From Pseudomonas congelans (lineage in GTDB: Bacteria > Pseudomonadota > Gammaproteobacteria > Pseudomonadales > Pseudomonadaceae), in NCBI RefSeq assembly GCF_900103225.1, contig NZ_FNJH01000004.1:186001-250000 (forward strand): DNA of 64,000 nt, read 5' to 3'. A program made the position numbers and the translations under genes. A model generated the notes under the pieces. It did no database searches. It was not told where the DNA came from and saw nothing but the letters and a program-made list of their open reading frames with translations. The first letter of the stretch is position 1. Every line of letters begins with the position of its first letter. Positions 23,984-31,907 of the stretch are shown piece by piece.

Positions 23984-26605
23984 TCAGTGAAAGCCGAACA
24001 GGTCAGCCAATGGCTCCTGCGGGAAAAACAGGTCGACCAGTGGCTTGGCATCATTACCCAGTTTGAGTGCGTACTGCTCTCGGCTGAAGGGCTCGCCCGT
24101 GCGCATGTCGTAAAGCGCCCGTCCCGGATGAGGGCGATCGACCTCCTGCATCTGGATTTTCATGATGCGGTAAAACTCGCCGCTCACCTCTTCGATGCTA
24201 TCGATCTGAAAGTAGCAGCCGGGCAAAAAGATCGATTCGGCCTCCTCGGGGGAGGCTGAAAACGGCGCAACCGGTGTGGCCCTCAGGTAACGCCCCTTGG
24301 GCAAAACGAAGACCACCGACGTGTCATCGAAGGTTACCGGCCCCTGCATGGCGTTAATCGGCGCGCCGGCCCGACTGCTGGCGAAGGCGCTGACCACATA
24401 GGGGTTTTCGCTGAACGAGGTGACATCGGTATTGACCAGCACATCACCGACCTTGATCTGCCCGCTGCGGAACACGGCCCCCGAAGTCCCTCGATCACCG
24501 CTGCCGCCTCGGTACAACTCGACATCATTGTTGTACCCCACCACATGAATGTCATCGGCCAGTCGTTCGATGAGTTGTACCTGATTGACCCTTTTGCTCT
24601 CGCCCGTGCGCAGGAACTGATTGAATTCAGCGTCATCCTGGGTATAGAGCATGATATTTCTGCCGTAGTAATCGTCCTCACCAAGCTTGAAGACCCGATG
24701 TTTGCCATGCCAAGGGTCTTTGTACACCTCGTCGCCGTCAGGTGATGAGTCCGACACAGGGACATCTTCAGGGTCTGGCTGCCAAATGCTCATGACGTCT
24801 TTCTGGCGGGCCAAGGCCGCTTCGGCATAGTGCTGCTCACTGAACAGATCCGTTTGCAGATACCTGTCCCAAAAGGCCGATTGCACTGTCAAATAAGGCT
24901 TGCCCGTCGCGGCGGATGCACTGCTGGACGGCACCGGCACATCCATCGGGGCACCGCCCTGCAGACCCGGCGAGTCAAGTAACGCCCACTCCCCGCTGAC
25001 ACTCAGGCGCACCGGCTTGCTGCCCACGAATGCAAACGGGTTGTCCGGGTTGACGATAAACCAGCATTGCTGCGGCTCATTGAACATCACGCGATAGGGC
25101 AATTGCGCAAGCTTGATCCAGGTTTCGCCATTGCCCAGCGTGTAGATGCCGCGAAACCTGCCCTCCGCGGCTGAAGGCGTAAGGCTGTCGAGCAGCAGGT
25201 TGCCTTCCATATTGTCCAGCGTATGGGCCGGCGCGCTGCTGCCTTCCAGTACCTCGCTGGAGATCGGCAGCCCTTCGATTGCGGCCACCGACACAGGCTG
25301 GGGGGCGGCACGCAGGGACATCAACAGCGGCAGGTTGAAGAGCAGATAAATAATGTTGTTGATCGCGCCCAACACACCCGCCTTGCGCTGCACCGCAGTC
25401 TTGCCATTGACCGCCTGATCGATGTTCAAACCGGTATTGGCGACGCTTGCGCCGACCAGCGTCAAGGCGATCGGCCAACCCAACGGCGCAAGCCCGCCAA
25501 ACACTTGCAGGAACGCGCCCAGGTAGCCGATCCACATCTGCTTGCGCATATCCGCATTGGAGGTCAACAGTTCACGCGCCTCGGCGGTCATTCCCTGACG
25601 GGCGAAGTCTCGCAGATACACGAAGGGATCACCGGCAATAGGTGCCTGCGCCAGGTTGACGAGTCGAACGTCGGCACGCCAATCGTGCGCGAGCAACTGG
25701 CTCACCGCGCGAAAGAATCGCTCACCGTCCTTTGTCCGTGACGCCTCACCATGCAGAAACTGGCGCGTTATCGCCTTGTCTGCGTGCTCGCCCATAAACC
25801 GGGCCTTGAGCCAGCGGTACACCTCGCGCTCGCTATAGAACACCATGAACGGCTGTTCGGCATCGGGCCAGTAGATTATCTCGCGGCCAGTGGCAGTGAC
25901 GATACGCAGCATGTCATGAGCCTTGATGCCATCGATATCCAGCGTGTGTACCGTGACACCGGGAGTTGCAGGAGGCGTGCCCTGCAACGTCTTCAGTGTA
26001 GGGGGCTGCAAGGGGTCGGTGGTGACGACGCACGTAACATGCTTGAAATCGACGGCTGAAAGCTGGCCCTTGCGCAGACAGTGACTGGCTGCAACCAGAT
26101 AGTGTGCCTTGGCCAGGGTGCAGAAGTTCTCGCTGTGCAGGCTCCAGAATCGCTCCATACGGCGGGTGTACAGCGTGCTGAAATCAAGCGTCCACATGTC
26201 TTTGAGCACGTCCTGAGGCAGCATGGGCACCTCATTGCGCTCGTCGAAAACCCCATGATCCTGGCCATCGGTATAGAAGCCGCCGTACAGGGAAAGCTCG
26301 TCGCTGGCTTCCTGATCGTGGGCGCTGAAGTGCCGCATGAGCAGCTCGATCAAGGTCATCGACTGCATCGGCGTTCCGGAATGCTGCCAGCCGGTAAACG
26401 TGCGCGGACTGCTGCTGGCACTGCTGAAACGATGCCAATACACCCGCTCCGGAGCGAACACGCGCTGTGTGTGCTGAAGAATGATCCTGCTGGCGGCGGT
26501 GTGTGCCAGGTCGTAAAGATCGGGATAATCGAGAACGAACTGCTGCGCACGTTCGCGCAGCAGTTTCTGGTCGGATTCAGGTGTTTGCAGAGAACTCGGT
26601 GGCAT
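23984..26605 (-). CDS. Dermonecrotic-toxin-like protein with C-terminal ADP-ribosyltransferase domain
   Basis: The 873-residue protein is one of two paralogous toxin-like products here. Residues 1-350 resemble the dermonecrotic-toxin N-terminal domain common in Pseudomonas (LYDLAHTAAS, SMTLIELLMRHF, then a YWPDAEQPF segment like the YlPG motif of relatives). Hydrophobic stretches near 358-392 and 410-430 flank the motif AVNGKT; a linker domain follows (GIYTLGNGETWIKL, WFIVNPDNP). The last 200 residues look like an R-S-E mono-ADP-ribosyltransferase: Arg699 in LYRGG, TSFSENP (Ser730, Ser732) and EAE (Glu788, Glu790) before SIFLPG. The ExE pair suggests arginine modification, by analogy. ATG at 26605 is preceded by AGGAAG; the frame is open to 26644. 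No signal peptide, immunity gene or Hrp box is visible, so secretion route and target are unknown. Confidence 0.8.
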   Translation of the reverse strand: MPPSSLQTPESDQKLLRERAQQFVLDYPDLYDLAHTAASRIILQHTQRVFAPERVYWHRFSSASSSPRTFTGWQHSGTPMQSMTLIELLMRHFSAHDQEASDELSLYGGFYTDGQDHGVFDERNEVPMLPQDVLKDMWTLDFSTLYTRRMERFWSLHSENFCTLAKAHYLVAASHCLRKGQLSAVDFKHVTCVVTTDPLQPPTLKTLQGTPPATPGVTVHTLDIDGIKAHDMLRIVTATGREIIYWPDAEQPFMVFYSEREVYRWLKARFMGEHADKAITRQFLHGEASRTKDGERFFRAVSQLLAHDWRADVRLVNLAQAPIAGDPFVYLRDFARQGMTAEARELLTSNADMRKQMWIGYLGAFLQVFGGLAPLGWPIALTLVGASVANTGLNIDQAVNGKTAVQRKAGVLGAINNIIYLLFNLPLLMSLRAAPQPVSVAAIEGLPISSEVLEGSSAPAHTLDNMEGNLLLDSLTPSAAEGRFRGIYTLGNGETWIKLAQLPYRVMFNEPQQCWFIVNPDNPFAFVGSKPVRLSVSGEWALLDSPGLQGGAPMDVPVPSSSASAATGKPYLTVQSAFWDRYLQTDLFSEQHYAEAALARQKDVMSIWQPDPEDVPVSDSSPDGDEVYKDPWHGKHRVFKLGEDDYYGRNIMLYTQDDAEFNQFLRTGESKRVNQVQLIERLADDIHVVGYNNDVELYRGGSGDRGTSGAVFRSGQIKVGDVLVNTDVTSFSENPYVVSAFASSRAGAPINAMQGPVTFDDTSVVFVLPKGRYLRATPVAPFSASPEEAESIFLPGCYFQIDSIEEVSGEFYRIMKIQMQEVDRPHPGRALYDMRTGEPFSREQYALKLGNDAKPLVDLFFPQEPLADLFGFH

Positions 26606-26722
26606 GACGTCTTCCTGTATGAGAGAAGTCATGCACGTAATCATTCATCGGAGCGTTCATGGCGCTAACTATCTATACCGCCACGAACTTGTGAATACAG
26701 GTGGCGGCTCAGCCAACGAGCC

Positions 26723-26749
26723 ACTGCAAATACTGCAAATACTGCAAAT
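26723..26749. repeat. Three tandem copies of a 9-base unit between the toxin genes
   Basis: ACTGCAAAT is repeated exactly three times (26723-26731, 26732-26740, 26741-26749), followed by a partial ACTGAAT. The array starts 10 bases beyond the stop of the upstream glycosyltransferase-toxin gene and ends in the gap before the ADP-ribosyltransferase-toxin gene. Copy number could vary by slippage. Confidence 0.8.
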
Positions 26750-26759
26750 ACTGAATGCC

Positions 26760-29700
26760 TTACCAACCATTCTCGGAGCCCGGGGAAATCTTCGCCCTGC
26801 TCTTGAATGGAAAATAAAAGTCCACGGCCTCGTTAAGGTGATCGATGTACAACACGGACAAGACCTCGTCGACCGGCAAATAGGAACGCTCCAGCAGATC
26901 GAAATAATCTGGCCGCAGCATTCTCAAGACGTCTGACATGAGCTTGGGACCGGTCAGGTCCGAAATGCGCGTCATGTATGGCGTCATTCGCTCCTTGGAA
27001 GCGCTTCGCGAGGCTTCGTTGCTGTGGTCGATAAAGGGTCTGCGTGTACTGAAAAACGCCTTGTTGGTCTGTTTTTCATTCTGGAAACGCGTGTTTATTT
27101 CCTTCAGGATCCTCTTCAGGACCGGATTATCCGGATGGCTGGCGAAATGGCTGTTACCCGGCCCGGTGTAGCTCAATTGCTGCGCATCCAGACGCCTTCC
27201 CAGCAACACATCATTGGGCCCTGCTTTCAATGGCGTGCCTGCGAAAGGGACATTGATGGTGTCATCGCAATCCAGATAAATACCACCGTATTCGTTGATC
27301 AGCCGATAGCGCAGAATGTCCGACGCCGCCGCATAATTACGATTATCCGAGTGCATGAAATAGTTGAAGGCTTCGCCGTTTTCACCACTCAGGAACGTGG
27401 GAAAGAACGCTTCTTCCTTGAGCCTGGAAATCTGCATCTGTGGATGGGCACTGAAGTAATCCAGCAACTGCTGATGCGCCGTCGGGTGATTGATATCGAT
27501 ATGCAGTTCGAAGCGCAAGTCCGGGCTGGTGCGCATGTTGTCCAGCATCTTTTCCAGCAGGTTATCGCCCGGCATGCGTTCGCCCAGCCATATGTGGTGA
27601 ACCACACGGCTGATGGGCTCGGCATCTGCAGGCAACCTGGGCACGCGAGGAAAAGAATAGATTTCGAAGCGCCGACTCTGTGGCAGGTTGGCCTCTACTT
27701 TCCTGAATGCATCTTCCGACCCGCCGTTCCAGACTCCGTTGCGGTCCAGCCAGACAAGGCCATTTGAAGACGGGTCAGTTCGCCAGCACGGAATGTCCGC
27801 ATCGTAATAGACGTTCTTCCTGCCCCCTCCGATCTGAATGAAGTACTTCTCTACGACCGTCCCTTTTGCCTCGCTCATTACTTCCTCGACCATGATCTGA
27901 TCCAGTGGCAACTCGACCTGAACCTTGGGTCCCCAGCGTTGCACCTCGACGGCAGGCTCGTCGGGTACGACCGTGACCACGGCGCTTTCGGCCTCGCTGA
28001 CAGGCGGCAATCGCGAGCCGTCAAAGCTCTCCCCGCCGCGCAAACCGAGCTTGAGGTCCAGATCCCAATAGCCGGTGTCGATAGTCTTCACGTAAGGCCC
28101 CCAGACACGCGGATCAGAATCAGAGCGAATCCGGTACTGCTTTTCCTGTGGCACCCACTCGACCCGAAACGCCTGGTCATGCAGTTCGATGTAACTTTTG
28201 CCTTGCAGCGGATAAATGCCCGCCACTTCTCCCGACGCCAGTCCCGGCAGATCCTGAGTCACTTCGAGCGCGCGCAGCAGGCGGCGCATTTTGGCATCGA
28301 GCGAACGCAAGGCCGGCGGCTCTTCCCTGAACACCGGAATCGGCTCGACCTCGACAGCAGGGTCGATCGAGGGGGTTGGGACGGAGACTTCATAACCGTC
28401 TCCCGTCTTGTCAATCAGCCCGGTTTCGGCGCCAGCCTCGACCGCAGCGCCCTCCTCGGCAAGAATCGGCAGCGCGTTCAATACCCCGAATGCAATCCGC
28501 CCAAGCCCCGCCTGGCGCTCGTCCAGCGTACGGCCATTGACTGCCGCGTCGACGCCCAGCCCGACCAGTGCAAGGGACAGCCCCGCGATGACCGGAATCA
28601 GTTCGGGAAAGACGATGGCAACACCGCCCAGAACAGACACACACTCGCTCAAGCCACTGCTGGCTTCCTCTTTCCAGTAGTCGCCATGGCTACGTATTTT
28701 TTGCAGCGCGTCAGCTTCAGATTTCGCCTTGACCCGATCCTTGAAGTGCGAGAACGGCCAGGGCTGCAGCGGCTCGCCGAACCGCACCAGTTTGCGCGGG
28801 TTCCACGCACCGGTCGCGGCGTCCAGCAGTTTCGGGTAGACAGCGAAGCCTCTGAGGGCGGTGGCAACACCACTGTAGAAAAAGCCATCGACGTCATCCG
28901 TGGCATTGAAATGCCCCTCTAAGGACCGGCGTTTGCCCGGATCCTTGCACATCAGCGCGACCCAGTCCTTGAGTGCGTCGGCGCTGGCGAATGCGTGAAT
29001 CGGTGACGAATTGCCAGGGATGTAGAGCAGCACGGTCGGCGAATCGGCACTGCGTATGACCATGATGTCGGCCGCGCTGTAGCCATGCACCTGCAACTCG
29101 GAAATCGTCACGCGAGTGGAAATCGGCGCGGCTACAAAAGCGTCGAAACTCAGCTGTTTCCAACCCTGATCGGCAGGCAGCCCGAGCGCCTCCAGCACCA
29201 TGTCCTTGTGCTCGGCCTTGAGCATGTTTTCCTCGGCTTGCAGCCAGGCCGCCCTGAACAGACCGGCCTTGAGCATCAGGTTGTAGTCTTCTGCGTGCGC
29301 CTGCCAGAACTGTTTCAGGTAGGCGAGATAGCAGGCTTGCAGGTTTTGGTCCCAGATGTACTGCTTGAACGCCTCGGCAGTCAGGCTAAGTTGCGTCGTC
29401 GAATCGTAGTGCTGCGGATCGGTTTTCCGGTACACCGCCTCATAAGCGACGCAGTCATAAGACGGTAATTTTTCATCCACAACCTGACAGTCGAGACCGC
29501 CATCATGATGGGGCTGCAAGTGCCCGAGGTGATCAAACCAGTCGCCATTGCCCTTTTGCTGCCAGTTACGCAGCAGCGCCTCGGTCAGCGTCATCGAGTG
29601 AGCGACATTGGCGCGGTGAGGGGCGGGATGGAGCTTCGGGGCTTCGATATACAGAGTGGCGATCAGGGTGTCGTCCGGATCGATCTCGATACCCCACCTT

Positions 29701-29891
29701 GACTGGCATTCCTGTGCGATATCCCGCGCGGCAAGAGCGGCAGGTGACTGCAGATTGATCGGGTTGAGCCGGAAGTAATCGCTGACCGAATAGTCTTCGT
29801 CTACCCGCGCCCAGAACTCTGCGTCAGAGTCATCATCGCCAGCCCTGTCGTCATCGCCGAAGTCGTACTGTGCTGCAAATTCATCGTCCAT
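26760..29891 (-). CDS. Dermonecrotic-toxin-like protein with C-terminal TcdA/TcdB-type glycosyltransferase domain
   Basis: The 1043-residue protein shares the chassis of its neighbour: an N-terminal toxin-like domain (SMTLTEALLRNW, then LYIPGNSSPIHAF near 289-301), a hydrophobic segment (417-451) running into DAAVNGRTLDERQAG, and the linker GIYPLQGKSYIEL...LGLRGG. From about residue 760 it reads as a GT44 domain: HHIWLGE (765-771), YAAASDILRYR, NEYGGIYLDCDD with the DxD at 874-876. The AAASDILR...GGxYLDxD run is nearly that of clostridial TcdB, which glucosylates host Rho GTPases. The N-terminus is strikingly acidic. ATG at 29891 follows AGAAGG; the frame is open to 29990. It is co-oriented with the ADP-ribosyltransferase toxin 154 bases downstream. 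No secretion signal is recognised. Confidence 0.82.
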   Translation of the reverse strand: MDDEFAAQYDFGDDDRAGDDDSDAEFWARVDEDYSVSDYFRLNPINLQSPAALAARDIAQECQSRWGIEIDPDDTLIATLYIEAPKLHPAPHRANVAHSMTLTEALLRNWQQKGNGDWFDHLGHLQPHHDGGLDCQVVDEKLPSYDCVAYEAVYRKTDPQHYDSTTQLSLTAEAFKQYIWDQNLQACYLAYLKQFWQAHAEDYNLMLKAGLFRAAWLQAEENMLKAEHKDMVLEALGLPADQGWKQLSFDAFVAAPISTRVTISELQVHGYSAADIMVIRSADSPTVLLYIPGNSSPIHAFASADALKDWVALMCKDPGKRRSLEGHFNATDDVDGFFYSGVATALRGFAVYPKLLDAATGAWNPRKLVRFGEPLQPWPFSHFKDRVKAKSEADALQKIRSHGDYWKEEASSGLSECVSVLGGVAIVFPELIPVIAGLSLALVGLGVDAAVNGRTLDERQAGLGRIAFGVLNALPILAEEGAAVEAGAETGLIDKTGDGYEVSVPTPSIDPAVEVEPIPVFREEPPALRSLDAKMRRLLRALEVTQDLPGLASGEVAGIYPLQGKSYIELHDQAFRVEWVPQEKQYRIRSDSDPRVWGPYVKTIDTGYWDLDLKLGLRGGESFDGSRLPPVSEAESAVVTVVPDEPAVEVQRWGPKVQVELPLDQIMVEEVMSEAKGTVVEKYFIQIGGGRKNVYYDADIPCWRTDPSSNGLVWLDRNGVWNGGSEDAFRKVEANLPQSRRFEIYSFPRVPRLPADAEPISRVVHHIWLGERMPGDNLLEKMLDNMRTSPDLRFELHIDINHPTAHQQLLDYFSAHPQMQISRLKEEAFFPTFLSGENGEAFNYFMHSDNRNYAAASDILRYRLINEYGGIYLDCDDTINVPFAGTPLKAGPNDVLLGRRLDAQQLSYTGPGNSHFASHPDNPVLKRILKEINTRFQNEKQTNKAFFSTRRPFIDHSNEASRSASKERMTPYMTRISDLTGPKLMSDVLRMLRPDYFDLLERSYLPVDEVLSVLYIDHLNEAVDFYFPFKSRAKISPGSENGW

Positions 29892-30141
29892 GATGAAAAA
29901 CCTTCTTGGTGGTAGGAGCCCCGACAGTAGGGCGCAAGAAGGCCTGGTCTGCGGTATATAACTCTGTGTCAGCCGCTGGATTGCAACCAATCGTGAGCCC
30001 GGGAGCGCCGGCCTGGGTCAATCACTCGAAATTGCTCTTTGACAGCCAAGCAATTCAACAGGTTAAATCCCTTGGCACGCGGACTGCATGGTCAGCTTTC
30101 GCCCTTCCTGCTTCAATTCAGTTTTCTACGGAGTACCGCCC
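29892..30141. promoter_or_regulatory. Divergent gap between the glycosyltransferase toxin and nhaP2
   Basis: This 250-base region must hold the promoters of the toxin pair (leftward) and the antiporter (rightward). I looked for a Hrp box (GGAACC-N15/16-CCACNNA) on the toxin strand and found none. A leftward TATATA (29954-29963 region) is a possible -10 but lacks a well-spaced -35. No gene is seen. Confidence 0.4.
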
Positions 30142-31884
30142 TTGGACGCCACCACCATCAACAGCCTGTTCCTGATCGGCGCGTTGCTGGTAGCCGCAAG
30201 CATCCTGGTCAGTTCTCTTTCGTCACGCCTCGGCATTCCGATCCTGGTCATCATCCTTGCAGTGGGCATGGTCGCAGGCGTCGATGGCGGCGGGATTATC
30301 TTTGACAACTATGCGACCGCCTACCTGGTGGGCAACCTTGCACTGGCAGTGATCCTGCTCGACGGCGGGCTGCGAACGCGGGTAGCCAGTTTCCGGGTTG
30401 CGCTGTGGCCGGCCTTGTCGCTGGCGACGGTAGGCGTGCTGATCACCACGGTACTGACCGGGATGATGGCTGCGTGGCTATTCAATCTCAGCGTCATCCA
30501 GGGCCTGCTGATCGGCGCGATCGTCGGCTCCACGGACGCCGCGGCGGTGTTCTCCCTGTTGGGCGGCAAAGGTTTGAACGAGCGCGTTACCGCCAGCCTC
30601 GAGATCGAGTCGGGTAGCAACGATCCCATGGCGGTGTTCCTGACCGTCACCCTGATCGGCATGCTCGCCAGCGGGCAGACCGGGCTGCACTGGGGACTGC
30701 TGGGGCACCTGATCCAGGAATTCGGTATCGGTAGCTTCATCGGCCTGGGCGGCGGCTGGATTCTGCTGCAACTGGTCAATCGCATCAATCTGGCCGCCGG
30801 CCTCTACCCGATTCTGGTGATTGCCGGCGGTCTGGCGATCTTCGCCCTGACCAACGCCATCCACGGCAGCGGTTTTCTCGCGGTCTACCTGTGCGGCCTG
30901 GTGCTCGGCAACCGGCCGATTCGCAGCCGCCATGGCATCCTGCATATGCTCGACGGCATGGCCTGGCTCGCGCAGATCGGCATGTTTCTGGTGCTGGGCC
31001 TGCTGGTCACACCGCACGATCTGCTGCCGATCGCGATACCCGCACTGGGTCTGGCGCTGTGGATGATTCTGGTGGCACGCCCGTTGTCTGTGATGGTCGG
31101 CCTGCTGCCGTTCAAGGCCTTCCATGACCGCGAAAAAGTCTTTATCGCCTGGGTCGGCCTGCGTGGCGCGGTACCGATCATCCTCGCGGTGTTTCCGCTG
31201 ATGGCCGGCCTGCCCAATGCGCAGCTGTACTTCAACCTGGCGTTCTTTATCGTGCTGGTTTCGCTGTTGCTGCAAGGCACCAGCCTGCCGTGGATGGCCA
31301 AACTGCTGAAAGTGACGGTTCCGCCTGATCCCGCGCCGATTTCCCGGGCCGCGCTGGAGGTACACGTCACCAGCGAGTGGGAGTTGTTCGTCTACCGACT
31401 GGGCGCCGAAAAATGGTGCATCGGCGCGGCGCTGCGTGAGCTGAAGATGCCGGAAGGCACGCGTATCGCGGCATTGTTCCGCGGCCAGCAACTGCTCCAC
31501 CCGTCCGGCAGTACGACCCTGGAAGTGGGTGATCTGCTGTGCGTGATCGGCCACGAACACGACCTCCCGGCGCTGGGCAAATTGTTCAGCCAGGCACCGC
31601 AGCGCGGGCTGGACCTGCGTTTCTTCGGCGACTTCGTGCTCGAAGGCGACGCAAGGCTGGGTGAAGTGGCGGCCCTGTATGGCCTGAAACTCGACGGCAT
31701 CGACCCTGGAATGCCGCTCAGCCAGTTCATCGTGCAGAAGAACCGTGGCGAGCCGGTGGTCGGCGACCAGGTTGAATGGAATGGAACTATTTGGACAGTT
31801 GCCGTCATGGACGGGAACAAGATCCAGAAAGTGGGCGTCAAATTCCCCGAAGGAACCCGCCCGGGCCCCGGACTGTTCCTTTAA
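30142..31884 (+). CDS. nhaP2: Potassium/proton antiporter of the NhaP2/CvrA (CPA1) type
   Basis: The 580-residue protein is an inner-membrane cation/proton antiporter with about 12 membrane segments (residues 5-395), motifs [21 protein letters not shown] and [11 protein letters not shown] with the ND pair of the ion site, then a cytoplasmic RCK/TrkA-C domain and a CorC-like tail (about 400-575) that would sense ligands. It would extrude potassium to balance pH and osmolarity. TTG at 30142 is chosen because [15 protein letters not shown] matches the P. aeruginosa start and gives 580 residues; the frame is open back to 30088 and GGAG precedes by about 10 bases. The mscK gene follows 23 bases after, so both may respond to osmotic change as one transcript. 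Confidence 0.92.
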   Translation: MDATTINSLFLIGALLVAASILVSSLSSRLGIPILVIILAVGMVAGVDGGGIIFDNYATAYLVGNLALAVILLDGGLRTRVASFRVALWPALSLATVGVLITTVLTGMMAAWLFNLSVIQGLLIGAIVGSTDAAAVFSLLGGKGLNERVTASLEIESGSNDPMAVFLTVTLIGMLASGQTGLHWGLLGHLIQEFGIGSFIGLGGGWILLQLVNRINLAAGLYPILVIAGGLAIFALTNAIHGSGFLAVYLCGLVLGNRPIRSRHGILHMLDGMAWLAQIGMFLVLGLLVTPHDLLPIAIPALGLALWMILVARPLSVMVGLLPFKAFHDREKVFIAWVGLRGAVPIILAVFPLMAGLPNAQLYFNLAFFIVLVSLLLQGTSLPWMAKLLKVTVPPDPAPISRAALEVHVTSEWELFVYRLGAEKWCIGAALRELKMPEGTRIAALFRGQQLLHPSGSTTLEVGDLLCVIGHEHDLPALGKLFSQAPQRGLDLRFFGDFVLEGDARLGEVAALYGLKLDGIDPGMPLSQFIVQKNRGEPVVGDQVEWNGTIWTVAVMDGNKIQKVGVKFPEGTRPGPGLFL

Positions 31885-31907
31885 ACTGCCAACCCACACG
31901 TATCATC

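Noticed and set aside
26723..26757. Small CRISPR-like array
   Set aside because: The units are 9 bases and contiguous without spacers, so it is a simple tandem repeat.
29892..30141. Hrp box or AlgU promoter for the toxin pair
   Set aside because: Searched by eye for GGAACC-N15/16-CCACNNA and for GAACTT-N16/17-TCTGA; neither was present with acceptable spacing.
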